A stretch of DNA of 64,000 nucleotides from Lytechinus variegatus (GCF_018143015.1 NC_054751.1:22892425-22956424); one strand, 5' to 3'; counted from the stretch's first letter, positions 20,704-31,834 are shown. Numbers and translations are program-made. The notes: a model not told the origin generated them from the sequence alone.

Positions 20704-22175
20704 TCACGCTGGCGTGCCCCAAGGGACTAAATTAGGTCCTATCCTCTTCTTGATTATGATAAATGATGCTTGTGAAAACACATCAGTCGATTGCTATAAT
20801 ATGTAGACGATCTTACTTTGTTGGAATGTCGTAAAGAAAATTATCCTTCTGACTTACAATCTACATTATACAATCTGGATCAGTGGTCCTCCCTAAACCA
20901 TATGAAGTTGAACCCTTGCAAAAAATGTTATTCACTAACTGTGACATTCTCCAAATATCCTCCTGCTGATAACCTACCTCTACAAAAACTTCAATCTGTT
21001 AAAATTCTTGGTGTAATCGTCAAATCCAATCTAAAATGGGACCTACATATCATGGAAATCATCAAAAAATGTAAAGGGAAGTTGTGCATGGTTAGGCTTT
21101 TGAAGCGATATAGGTTCTCTCTACACTGTTAAAATACCCGTGATTTTACAGAAAATAAACAGAAGATTTTGCAGAAAGCAATAACAGAATCATTCTGTAA
21201 ATTCATAAAACAGGAATTTTTCTGCAATTTAACATAACAGGTCTGTTAAAAAAAGGGGAAAAGGGTGTTTTATTCAAGGAAATTTGTAAGATTCCATACA
21301 CCAAATACCAAATTCCTGTAAGATTACGCAATTCAATAAGATTACAGATGATCTCGAGACTCTGCTGCAGGAACTTCTTTTATTTTAAGGATAAATTTTC
21401 TAACAGTGTATCGGATCTGAAATTGGTATACATGGGCTACATTCGTCATATGGAATATTGCACCCCAGTCTTTTATGATGGGCTTACAAAAAAAAAACAT
21501 GTGAAAAGTTTAGAGCAAATTAAAAAATGAGCTTAATTGTAGAATCATGTTGGGCCCAGACTACACAGATTATGCCAGTGCTGGCCTATTATGTGAAATA
21601 TACTCTGGAATACAGAAGGGAGAAACTGAGCCTGGATTTCGCAATGTCTTTAACCAAACATCCAACATTCAGTACCTGGTTACCCCCTCCAAAAACTTAA
21701 CCATCAATCTCCGACATACTCCTAGATATCAGCAATACAAATGTAAGACAAATCGATCTCGCAATAGCCCCATACCATATTTCATAGATCTCCTGAATAA
21801 AGACATGCCAAATCAATAAATTCATTGCTCATTTGAAAGCAATACCAGCCTACTTGCAATATCAAGTTTTTTCACCAATGAGGAAATCAACTCTTTTATT
21901 TAATATCCATATATTTTTATTGATCTTTTACAGCTTACTTATTTTGTTTTCATTATTCTTAATTTACCTTTTTCTCATTATCTTATGCACACGTATGTAA
22001 ATTTTCATTGTCTAAGTATTCTTGCCTGTACACATATTTCTCATGTCAGTTTTTACAAAGGTTACTTCTTTTTAATGTTTGAAATGTGTAATGAGTCTTT
22101 TAATTGTTCTTACTTTGTATGCATGACCAATTCAGCAATTTGGCTGCGACTCATGATTTAGAAAAAAAAAATTGA
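20704..22175 (+). pseudogene. LINE reverse transcriptase relic, split by a MITE
   Basis: The relic keeps GVPQGTKLGPILFLIM, then after a frameshift YVDDLTLLE, LDQWSSLNHMKLNPCKK and VKILGVIVKSNLKWDLHI up to 21123. It resumes at 21411 with SDLKLVYMGYIRHMEYCTPV and, after further stops, LGPDYTDYA and NSPIPYFIDLLNK. A noncoding tail ends near TTGAATTGATTTGAATTG at 22170. The YVDD active-site box and the overall motif order differ from the two FADD LINE families in this window. It is clearly inactive. Confidence 0.8.
21124..21408. mobile_element. TA-flanked MITE inserted in the LINE relic
   Basis: Left end CACTGTTAAAATA, right end TTTTCTAACAGTG, with TA on both sides (21122-21123 and 21409-21410). 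Removing the element with one TA puts the LINE frame back in register (FSL followed by SDLKLVYMGY), which fixes the boundaries. Confidence 0.8.
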
Positions 22176-22800
22176 ATTGATTTGAATTGTTAATGCCTGT
22201 AAAGAATACCGGGAAATGAAACTAATGAATAAGCGTATATTGGAACCACTGCTGCTCCTTGGTTCTCGACAGCTTATGGCATTGGGTTTGATGTGATGAG
22301 TTTTGGGAAGAAAACTGTAGTCCCATTCAGTCACCTGTATTATCTACTGTCTTGTATGTGTTTTTTTTTTGTCACTGTTTTATTCACTGTTTTATTTCTA
22401 TTTTTGTGTACTTTTTATGTTTGTGTTTATGCTAACTTATTATCTTTGCTCAATCCCAAATCCTTTTCATGGAGGCATAATAATTGTAAATATTGTGATT
22501 ATATTGGAAAACTAATAAAACACATAGTTTAGAAGAAAAACTGAACACGTTTATCTCGAATCTGTGCATGCTTAATCAAGTATTTTTTTAAAAAAGGCTA
22601 TCCAATACCCCATCTGGAAGCAGGCCCTATTTTCTTGGTCCGGTAAACAAAATGTTTGTAATTTAATGCAAATTTCAATGGAAATATTTAATTTGTTACT
22701 GCTCAATGTTTGGAGCAAAGTGATCATGCAACAATGATTTTGAACTCTTGATCTGAAAAGGGGACATTTCAACTTTCACGCACCGCTTAAAAGTTAAATC
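22176..22800. other. Unassigned AT-rich stretch
   Basis: No domain, RNA or clear repeat was recognised. The open frame near 22293 is hydrophobic because of T-rich sequence and has no coding support. Confidence 0.4.
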
Positions 22801-23210
22801 AACGAACACATCGGATTGTATATTGCTAAATAAATAATGCGAGCGCGAAGCGCGATCTGATTTTTTATCTACTGATTGCACATTGAATGAAAATTTCAAG
22901 TACTGTTTTAATTAACAGGATAATTAATAGTATATCAATCGACAAAAAAGTGCGAGATATTTTTCAACATATTGACCCGAATACGGACGAGACATTCTGC
23001 ACTTAAATTCATGAAGCGGTTTACTATTCAAATGTTGCGAATGCGAAACGCGAACTGATTTTTGTAAGTACCTGCAGACTGTACACTCTGTTTTGTTAAC
23101 AGCATTTGAATTCATGAACAGAATGTTATATAGAAATAACGCAAGCGCAGGCTACCACAAATGGTGCATTTTAAGTGCCTTAAACGCAAGCATATATAGG
23201 CTGCTTTTAA

Positions 23211-23530
23211 AGGGCTACTCCGGGCTGAAAATATTCATATTTAAATATGAGTAAAACTTACAAAGCAAGATGCTGAAATTTCATCAAAATCTGATGACAA
23301 ATTAGCGAAGTTGAAAGTTTGTTGGTTCTTGAAGGACAAAAATTTGAATAAACCTAATTTCATATAATAAAATACAAAAGAACAAGTAGGGATATGACGT
23401 CACCAGTTTGTTCATTGAATATTCATGAAGACATACCTTGAACAGTTTTTGCAGGAATAATGAAAATCTTTAAAATACTATAACTTTGCTATTCCTTGTC
23501 CGACTTTGATAAAAAGTTTTAGTGTTTTGT
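23211..23530. repeat. Dispersed element related to family 1
   Basis: It shares layout words with the 34178 family ('tttcatcaaaatc', 'atacaaaagaa.aagta..gatatgacgtca', 'ctataactttgctatt..ttgtccgactttgat') but starts with AGGGCTACTCCGGGCTGAAA. It is probably a sister family of noncoding DNA elements. Confidence 0.4.
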
Positions 23531-23575
23531 TTGTTCTTTATCCTGCACCCGGTATAGGGCCTGGCTCATACAAAA

Positions 23576-23599
23576 CACCCACACATACACACACACACC

Positions 23600-23636
<37 letters not shown>

Positions 23637-23640
23637 TTAT
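23576..23640. repeat. (CA)n-(TA)n compound microsatellite
   Basis: CACACA-rich run followed by TATATA run. A second short version ((GT)n-(AT)n) sits at 24163-24185 in the duplicated unit. Confidence 0.9.
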
Positions 23641-24650
23641 TTATATACATGTATAGATATATATGACTCATGAGACACAGACACGTATCTCACCAACAAA
23701 TTAATGCGAGCGCAAAGCGCGAGCTGATTTTTTTTTAGTATACTGACAGGAAAAGCGTGCCTGTTTAGAACTGTTTGTAGTAACTCATGAGGAGGATACA
23801 TATCTCACGACACAGATAGTACGAGTGCCGAGAGTGCGCTAAAAAATTTTATATTCTGACCTGAAAGTTTGATATTCTAAGCATTTTTGGTACCAATGAT
23901 TAAGATTGGTATCTAAAAAAAAACAATAGATGCGAGCGCGAAGCGCGAGCTGAAAATTTTGATTTTTCGATCTGAAAAAATGACAGTTTAATGGACGTTT
24001 TTTTATAAAGAACAAGATACATATCCAGGAAAAAATGATTGCAAATCGAAGCAGGAGTTCTTTTGAGGCGTTAAAGTGAAAAGGGGACATTTGCATTTAC
24101 CTATTTAATCATGAAAAGTATGGGGTTTTTTTTATTTAGGGGGGACTTACTTTTTGTTGTTGTGTGTGTGTGTATATATATATATGCCTCATGAGAGAAA
24201 GAGACATATCTCACCGACAAATTAATGCGAGCGCGAAGCGCGAGCTGAAATTTTTATAGTATACTGACCTGAAAACAGGAAAAAGGTGCCTGTTTTATAG
24301 TAACCCATGAGGATGATACATATCTCACTACACAGATAATGCAACTGCCGAGGGCGAGCTGAAATTTCTTTATATTCTGACCAGAAAGGTTGATATTCTA
24401 AGCATTTTTTATACCAATGATTAAGATGGGTATTTAAAAAAAACAATAGATGCGAGCGCGAAGCGCGAGCTGAAAATTTTGATTTTTCAATCTGTAAAAA
24501 TGACAGTTTAATGGACGTTTTTGATAAAGAACAAGATACATATCCAAGAAAAGATGATTGCAAATCGAAGCAGGAGTTCTTTTGAGGCTTCAAAGTGAAA
24601 ACGGGACATTTGCATTTACCTATTTAATCATGAAAAGTATGGGTTTTTGC
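23640..24650 (+). repeat. Tandem ~520-bp duplication carrying the CpG-rich word
   Basis: 23680-24130 and 24200-24645 share 'tctcacc(a/g)acaaattaatgcgag', 'tagtatactgac', 'actcatgaggaggatacatatctcac' and 'gcaaatcgaagcaggagttc', offset by about 520 bp. Confidence 0.8.
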
Positions 24651-24814
24651 TACAGAAATGATGCGAGCGCGAAGCGCGAGCTGGAAATTTTTATAATCCA
24701 ATCAGAAAAGCGGGCATTTTGAGCACGATTTTAAATAAAGAACGAGTTGTGTATCTTATTCTCGCTTAATTGTTGAACATTACAATCTTGTTTTTTTTTG
24801 CCATATACGGAATT

Positions 24815-24848
24815 ATTGGGGGGCAAAATGATATGTTTGCCCCCCAAT
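24815..24848. repeat. Perfect short hairpin in a G/C-run region
   Basis: ATTGGGGGGCAAA and TTTGCCCCCCAAT face each other across an 8-base loop. It could also form a G-quadruplex-prone strand with the nearby GGTGGGG and C runs. No flanking gene explains it. Confidence 0.6.
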
Positions 24849-25128
24849 ATTGGTGGGGCGATTGCCCCCCCCCCCAGGATCGACGCCTCTGCAAATAAAT
24901 TGAACTGAATGACCTGAAAGGTTTTCTATTTGTCAGTCATCTTCCCCTCTCGTTTTCTTCCTTCATTTTTATATTTTCCTTATCACTCCCATTCTTTTTT
25001 TTGGTGGTCTTCTTATTTTTTATCGGCCGGTCCCCCGGACTGGTAAATCAGATATCGACACTTCTTTAATTTTCGTTCCCATTCCCCTGTTTTTGTTTCT
25101 GCATGGATCGGAGTGTCAGAATATCTGT

Positions 25129-25245
25129 GTTGTATTGTATTGTATTTTATTTATTTTCCGATTTTTCAATTAAAAATAATAACAACGATAGATATACTTA
25201 CAATTACAAAGAAATTATCATTAAAAGACGGAGGAAATATTAAAG
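25129..25245 (-). repeat. LINE 3'-tail relic
   Basis: Three TGTAT pentamers lead into TTTATTTATTTTCCGA, the same microsatellite-then-TTTATT architecture as other minus-strand LINE 3' ends here. No ORF remains. Confidence 0.4.
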
Positions 25246-25249
25246 AGTA

Positions 25250-26147
25250 GAAGGAATGAATAAATGCTCATGCATGTCATACAATATTCATTTGTAAAAT
25301 ATTGTAAATAACTCTTGTACTTTTCAGTTTATATGTTTTTGCTTTGCTTCTGTTTTGTGTTATTTCTTTCTTTACATGTACGTCTATACATAGTTCGTTA
25401 TGGGGTGCCTTTTATAGAGGCTAAAATGGCTGGGAAATGATCCCGGGAAATGATACTGTTAGGTTAGGATTATAAAATGTCAAAATGAAATACATTTGAC
25501 CCCTTTGTCGTGCATATAAAGGCAGGTGCGTAACAGGGGTCGGAGGCCAGGAGTGGGGGGGGGCAAGAGCCAAAAATTTCCCCGTCATATCATGGCCTTT
25601 TTATGATTGTGGCCCGAGCATTTCTCTCTTTCTTTCCCTTTCTCTCTTTCTCACTTTTCTCTTGTTCCCATTTTCCCCCCTTGTATTCCCCCCGGGAGGA
25701 GGGGGGGGGGGGGCAGCTCGCCCGCCTGTTACGCCAATGTAATAGGGGGCATGATCACATAAAATGTTTTCAAAAATGTATTACAAAGAACTGTGGCTTA
25801 ATTTCTTTTTAACCTATTTGCATGCAGGTTGAATGCCAGGGGTCGAGTGAAGAGTAGAAGCCTATAATATTGACTTTTGATGGTAGCAAGACTCAACGAT
25901 TACTATGAACCTTTTTAATACATTTTTTCTTTGTTGATTATAGTGGAGATGATGTGTGAAATTCTAACCAAATTTTATGATATGTCTATAGATCATTAAA
26001 TAGCTTCAAATTGGTATTTTGCGTCGTTAAACTTCCGCGAAATTCAGTTATTACGCAACGTTGATATTTCGACTGCTAGCGTTTTGAGCTCAGACACCCG
26101 AAGTAGTTTTACCCTTTTTAGAAGAGGTGCAGTGAAAAAGATCAGAA
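25250..26147. other. Upstream region of the SDR gene
   Basis: Contains C/T- and G-rich low-complexity stretches (25555-25720). The last ~150 bases before the ATG at 26148 are less AT-rich and presumably hold the promoter and 5' UTR. No TATA box or initiator could be assigned with confidence. Confidence 0.35.
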
Positions 26148-26312
26148 ATGGGATATGCATTGGTGCAAGGGGCGAGCAGAGGGATTGGATTACAATTTTG
26201 TCGACATTTGCTGAACAAACGACCGACGACATTTGTGATTGCAACTTGCCGACAGCCAGACAGCGCCGCGGAGCTTCAATCACTGCTGGAGGATTACCCG
26301 GCCAGACTTCAG
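26148..26312 (+). CDS. Short-chain dehydrogenase/reductase (C-factor/sniffer-like), exon 1
   Basis: The gene has four coding exons (26148-26312, 30710-30880, 31666-31834, 32275-32561; 264 codons with the stop) and gives a 263-residue classical SDR, the usual family length. Exon 1 encodes the start Met and the Rossmann dinucleotide loop QGASRGIG at residues 7-14. It ends in phase 0 at CAG|GTACGT. Other hallmarks are NCAG 91-94, Asn121, Ser164, Tyr176 and Lys180. The enzyme should be a cytosolic NAD(P)H-dependent carbonyl oxidoreductase, with substrate unknown. Similarity in layout to C-factor/sniffer-type carbonyl reductases is my judgement from motifs. The ATG was chosen because it directly precedes the first beta strand (GYALVQGAS). 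Confidence 0.85.
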
Positions 26313-26551
26313 GTACGTCGTAGTCCACATCTCTCCCGTTACCGCACTGTGCACTGGCCGCTGTTCATTTACCGCGGCAACTCAAACACGAACTAGCTGG
26401 CATTATCGTGATATAGCTATAGACCGTTCACTTCATACAGCAGCGCTTTATTCAGTCACACGCACTGTTCCCTATTTCCACCTCCATTCACTTTGTACAC
26501 AAGTGCGCGTACGCAAATCTACGAGTGTTTCCCAAAACCACTATTTGGCCA

Positions 26552-27120
26552 ACTAGCTCATAAAGTCATATCATAACCACTCATTCAATGAACAAGGTTA
26601 TAATATAACCTTGTTCTCAGTTATATCTCCATGTGTGACAAAATAAGGGTGGCAATGTTTGGCTTATTTTCTCTTTTTCTTTGGGGCAAATGCTTGATTT
26701 TTTACACTGACAGTTTCCATTAGACCTGTTAATTCATACTGTTTGGCTCTTAATCTTATTTGAATTTGATTCTTTATATAATTTTTTCTTAATTAAAAAT
26801 AGAGATCAAAAAATGAAAATTTTCTTGCCATATTACTTTCCACCAATAGAGGGCGTACACAAAAATATGCCCAAATTTCAAGTTTTTGAGCGCTCTGGTG
26901 AATACAAAAATTATTCCCACATTACTAATGATAAATAAATTAAAACTGTATGGAAATTAGTAATTTTGGTCACAAAAGTGATATTTTAATGATTTTTTAA
27001 AGTGTGTGCTCTATACAGCATTGGCATACCATAGTCCTACCTGTAGATTCTCCACAGGCCAGATGGTAGCAGTGAACAAGTGATCATAACCTTGTTCATT
27101 GAATGAGTGAACTAGCTTAG
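26552..27120. mobile_element. TIR element in SDR intron 1
   Basis: Left AGCTCA... CACTCATTCAATGAACAAGG with right CCTTGTTCATTGAATGAGTG ...AGCT. At the left end there is also a local palindrome around ATAATATAACC (26590-26614). About 570 bp, noncoding. It is likely a nonautonomous DNA transposon. Confidence 0.6.
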
Positions 27121-27151
27121 GCAGTGTAAGGCCTTGCCGCTGGTATGTAAA

Positions 27152-27167
27152 GGGGGGGGGGGGGGGT
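27152..27167 (+). repeat. Poly-G tract
   Basis: An uninterrupted G run in SDR intron 1 on the plus (sense) strand. A longer one of about 24 G lies at 27649-27672. Confidence 0.9.
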
Positions 27168-27418
27168 CTGCAAGTGCAATCATAAAAAAAAACTGGCAAT
27201 AGTTTTTGCCATGACTTTTGGCCTTTTTATCTTTCCATATAAAAAAATTAAAGGCATAAAACCTTGAAAACAGAATATGACAAAAAGCTGTAAATTGGAG
27301 TTTTTTAATTTAGGTTACGTGACATTGATTGTCATTGACTTGTAGTAGTTTGTGCAAATTAATCTCGCCTCAATTAAGTTTTATGAGGAAAGGAGAAATC
27401 TTTAAAGGTCTTGCCTCA

Positions 27419-27490
27419 AATGATAGGATTCGAACCCACAACAAATGAGAGTGCAAAAATTATTATCCCATTGTGCCACAAGTTGATAGG
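27419..27490 (-). mobile_element. tRNA-like SINE head relic
   Basis: The minus strand reads an A box-like TGGCACAATGGG and a perfect B box GGTTCGAATCC in a tRNA-sized spacing, with a T-stem-like flank. Acceptor pairing is poor and no body is obvious, so it is a decayed SINE or tRNA pseudogene. Confidence 0.5.
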
Positions 27491-27648
27491 CCTATCAAAG
27501 ATCAAGTGGTTGCCAAGTTTATAGCCTTAATGTTAGTCGTTACAATTCAGGTTTGTGAACATTAATGATGCATGTGCAATCCTTGACTTAATATTTGATA
27601 CTGGGAAGAAAAAGTTATAGGAAAACAAAAATTTAGCAACCTGGACAG

Positions 27649-27672
27649 CGGGGGGGGGGGGGGGGGGGGGGG
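27649..27672 (+). repeat. Long poly-G tract (about 24 G)
   Basis: The longest homopolymer G run in the window, in SDR intron 1 on the transcribed-sense strand. It could form a G-quadruplex in DNA or pre-mRNA, and could equally be inflated or shortened by sequencing. Confidence 0.85.
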
Positions 27673-28832
27673 TCACTCACTTGCTGCAGTACCAAGAAAA
27701 AATGTTGAATGATGACGGTAAACTTTCTTTTTTTAAAGGGTATTTTCAGTATTTCATTTGATGTTATAAAGAAAAATTGGTTTACTTTGTAACTGGGCCT
27801 TTGACATTCACACCATTTACATGTAGGGTTAAATTTGGATAAAGTAGGCCTATAGCCTCATGCTAATTACAACATTAAGTGGTAGCATTTGACAACCAAG
27901 GATAATGCAGGGACAACGCTAGACAGCTGGCAGCCCTCTGTTTCGAGGAGTTTTTAACATTTAAATATTTTTTTATTTCTCATACACAGACGGCTCGCGA
28001 TTGTGCAGCCGCCATTAGGGGGTTAACAATGAAAATTCCCGTTGACGGGGCTCATCGATTTTTGTCTTTATTTCATAAAAATATATTTTTATAAATGGTT
28101 TTGGCCTGAAATGCACCAAAACAGGAAAAAAAACAGTGACTTACTTCGGCTGTCGTGCAACTCCCACTTCCTTCCCTGGTTCATCCGAACTTAACACATA
28201 AACATATGCCCATTGAGTCCCTGTACAGATCGAGTAAGAACTTCGGTCTCTGTAATTGGTGAGTGGAGCCACTGGAGTTCAGCGGAACAACCAATGTGAC
28301 AGAGACCGCAGCCTTTTGTCTAGGATAAAGCTATTTAGGATCCAATTTTGAGATGGTTGGAAGAGCACAGGGCCCACTTCAGTCCACGAGTGACCCCTCC
28401 CCCTCTCTTCACATTAGACCCTAAATACTGTGATCTTACCATGAAATTGTCACCTATTCGGCCCACCTTATGGAAAATAAAAATTTTGCAGAAATTGTTC
28501 ATCAGGGACTCAGTTTTATGATTATGAGGGAAGCAATGAAAGCTCTCCTAAAACTTTTCAGGGGAACAGTAGGGGAGCACTGAAAAAACTCTTCTTTGAC
28601 ATACAAGGAGCTTTTTTGTCCAATTAACAAAATAGATGGAGGAACTAAATTACATCCCACAACCAAAGGAGACAATCAGATATATTATGTCTATTGTCAT
28701 TCTTGCTATGTGGTTATTGCTTACTTTGTAATTGTGTGTTATTTATAAATAAAAACCCTTGACAGAGCTCAGAATGAGGTTTTCGAGGTTTGCTCTAATA
28801 CTTTAACACTGGTTTATGTCCCCAAAAAACAG

Positions 28833-28877
28833 TTCGCTGAGGCGAGCGATAAATCGCTCTACCTGAAATGGATTAAG
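28833..28877 (+). CDS. Possible 45-nt cassette exon in SDR intron 1
   Basis: AAAAAACAG is followed by 45 bases encoding FAEASDKSLYLKWIK and then AAG|GTGAGT, a near-consensus donor. It is phase 0 on both sides, so it could be included between exons 1 and 2 without a frameshift. The base composition is richer in CG than the intron around it. Against it: the pyrimidine tract is poor and the insertion would fall just before the QLDV strand, where SDRs do not tolerate 15 extra residues well. Tentative. Confidence 0.25.
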
Positions 28878-28879
28878 GT

Positions 28880-30709
28880 GAGTGGTAGTGAGTGATTGCT
28901 CTTGCTTGCATTAAAACTGAGTGCTGCACTCACTGTTCACAGGCCTTGCTATAGTTCGTTTTAAACATCGTGAAACAGAAACAAGTTATGAAATTAAAAT
29001 TGGTTCTATCGTGGGTCTAGATCTACTCTTGTTTCACTGTCACATTATCACTTATCTTCTGGAGTGACAGGAGTGTGCAATGTCATTTTCCGGTGCTTAC
29101 CCTTTTCGCAAAAATATGAATATCTTCTGTGTTTAATTCCTCCATTCACCGGAAATCGGCATGTTTCAAGTTGCCGCAAGAGTAAATTAAAATGATGAGC
29201 TGACTTTTGGTAATGGTGTGCATCAGTTTGATCAACAAAGTGCTGTCTTAAAAATCTTTATCATAGACAAACTTGGGGGTAACTACATAATACATGTACA
29301 TGTAGATGAAATCGGGTAAATGGTACAAGACAATATCAATGACACCAGTGAGGATTAGTCTGGTTCGTGCTGCATGGAGATGAAACTTTAAAGTCTGTAT
29401 ATCATGTGACTTGTTACGACCAATCATGATGCTTGAAATAATACATGTATCTAACTTTAAATGTACCGGTATATCACAACAGTTTATAATCACACCCATC
29501 TTCACATGTGGAATATCTTGGTGGCTTCAAACCAATATTTCATTATTGGAAACACTTTTTCTCTGGGAATTTTAAGAATATTTCATATTTAATTTTCATG
29601 AACCTTAACTTGGAAATATGATAAAACATCAATATCGATGTCTCATGTGCTCTGGCAGTTTGTTAGATTTTTATTTTATTGAAAAAAAGAAAGAATTTTA
29701 CCATTATGAAATCCAGATATTACATTTTTCCTGATCGCTCCTAGCAAGTGAATTCCAAAATATGGCTTATTAGAATATGCATCAGATATACCCACACATA
29801 TCCAGTTGAATATTAAACTCAATTAATATTTCAGAAACAATTGCATCTTTTCTTATCGCAGGCTCTCAAATGAAATTATTTACAGTTTTTTTTAATCTGT
29901 ACCAGCAAATATACATGTAGATAATCAAATAACCACAAAGGTTTGCATCATTGAATTTTTCCTTGTATAAATGACCTGTATGTTGCAATGCAGGAATATT
30001 TTATCTGTACCCATTTGTAAGGAATAGTGATTATCATATACCATGGCACAGGGGCTTATTTCATGTCCTTATGCTTTTTAAAAATATAAACCATTCTCCT
30101 GATGATAGACTTTGAGCACACTGGTAAAAATTACAAATGAACAAAAAAAACCTGTCAAGATTGCTGATGATAATGAAAATTATATGTATCATTTTTATGT
30201 AGCACCATTTCTACTTTTATAAAATACCTTAGAAGACAGAGACTGAAAAAGAATACAAGAGAAGTTGTCATTCAAGTGCTCTTTCTAATGAATCAAGTTG
30301 AAAAAAAGATAAGTGATTATTTATAGAAAAAAAGGTTTGAAATCTCTATTGTTACATCATTGTTGAATAAGATTTATTAAGTTCCTGCAGAGTTTAGTAT
30401 ATGTTAAGGAAAGTTGTGAAATGATGATATTTGGATCAGGCCCGAAGTCAGGTTTTCAGTTAGGGGATTGATCTTGTTTGTTTTCTCCTCTCTTCTCATT
30501 TGCTTTGCATTTTTTCTTGCTTTTTAGAAATTGAAGGGGTTCAATCAAACTTCCCACCCCCCCCTCCCACACTGGCTAAGGGGCTTGCAGATTCATTTTA
30601 AAAAAAATTCTGTTGTTACATTTGCTTTGAGTGTAAAAGAAAATATTTTTACAGACAAATTTTAGAAATAAGAATTGTTTGTCTTTCATTTGTTTTGGTG
30701 TTGAAACAG
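28880..30709 (+). other. SDR intron 1, distal part
   Basis: AT-rich sequence with no recognised exon, RNA or sharply bounded repeat. The C-rich run near 30555 is the main low-complexity feature. Confidence 0.45.
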
Positions 30710-30880
30710 ATCATGCAGTTAGATGTATCAAATGAGGAAAAGATTGCATCTACTGCCAGAGAAGTTAAAGAGCATCTCCATGACAACAAGAGTAAAGGAC
30801 TGGACCTACTCATTAACTGTGCAGGGATGCTTCATCCATCTGGGAGAGGAGAGACTAGTCTTAAAGCAGTATCTCAAGAG
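30710..30880 (+). CDS. SDR gene exon 2
   Basis: Acceptor TTGAAACAG, donor GAG|GTATGC, phase 0 at both ends, 57 codons (residues 56-112). It encodes QLDVSNEEKI, the acidic-cofactor strand region, and LDLLINCAG, the SDR NNAG-type motif in the form NCAG. Confidence 0.85.
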
Positions 30881-31665
30881 GTATGCCATTTCGAAAAATC
30901 TGTGGATGGATCTGTGGTTAACCATTGTTGTGAGCAGCAGTTTGATTGCTTTCTCTGACCGCACTCGGATATGAGAGAAAATTGATTGAATTTTATCCTA
31001 CATGTGTATTAGTGTTTATTTACTTTATGATCCCTACACTACATCCAGAATATTTTTTTAAAGTCATTTGCGTTTTTCAGTGATACTCAGGTAAAGAGTT
31101 ATTCCCCACTTTTTTTTTTAGACTGCTGTACGTAAGTCAGGTTATCATCATCCGTTAAAGTACAGTCCACCAGGTTGGTGTATCATCGTACTTATGAGAT
31201 GATTGATGATAAAGATATTGCCCTTTCTCACTATGATAGTTGTAGGAAATATTTTTGCATAAAAGTGTTATTTTGCTGAGCATGCTCATTCTGGAAATTT
31301 TGCTTTGATTTTGCAATTCTTAAAACATTCCCTGTGTTCCCACAATTAATACATTTATAGAACCATTTTTCACAATTAGATAAGATTATATTGTCATTTT
31401 AGTGCAATATTTTTTTGTTCACAATGACTTGTTTTTCTACAGTGATAATGATATTTCCTGATGTGTGTGTGTATTACGCATTGATTTTTAAAAGAGATTT
31501 AAAGATTTTTGGGGGTGTACTTTGATTAAGAAGACCATATAAAGTAAGATGAAAATTTGTAAATTTTGATGTTTTATTGCCAACTTTATAAAATATGTGA
31601 GGTATGTATGAACTGAACCCTGAAGTACCTGCATTAATACTTGCTGTAATTGACTTGCTTGACAG

Positions 31666-31834
31666 GGTCTGATGTCAACCTTTGCCACCAATGCATTCGG
31701 TCCTCTTCTGATGGCCAAGTACTTTGGGGAACATCTGACCAAGGGGAGTGGAGAGTTTGGACAGTCATCATCAGATGGTCATTCAGGTGTACTGGTCAAC
31801 ATGTCTGCTAGAGTTGGTTCTATATCGGACAATG
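31666..31834 (+). CDS. SDR gene exon 3
   Basis: Acceptor GCTTGACAG, donor ATG|GTAAGT, phase 0 in and phase 1 out (residues 113-168 plus one base). It carries TNAFGPL (Asn121 of the catalytic tetrad) and VLVNMSARVGSI, in which Ser164 sits 12 residues before the catalytic Tyr. It is followed by a (GA)n stretch at 31843-31862. Confidence 0.85.

Larger units (their letters stand above)
22830..24760. repeat. Region with recurrent CpG-rich 19-mer GCGAGCGCGAAGCGCGAGC
   Basis: The word or a close variant occurs near 22840, 23035 (diverged), 23706, 23932, 24228, 24451 and 24663. Most copies are followed by TGA and a T-rich run. The surrounding DNA is AT-rich, so each copy is a sharp CpG island-like spike. 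Two longer direct repeats (about 23640-24130 and 24165-24645) carry pairs of the motif. The word is partly self-complementary (GCGC-GAA-GCGC). Function unknown. Confidence 0.7.

Noticed and set aside
26084..26323. Alternative SDR start in an overlapping frame
   Set aside because: The frame is different from the one carrying QGASRGIG and has no domain. The ATG at 26148 begins directly at the expected SDR N-terminus.
27419..27490. Functional tRNA on the minus strand
   Set aside because: The B box is perfect but acceptor pairing and overall cloverleaf are poor.
28231..28311. Short inverted repeat CGGTCTCTGT / ACAGAGACCG
   Set aside because: Only about ten bases pair at the ends and the interior match is weak. 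No flanking duplication supports a mobile element.
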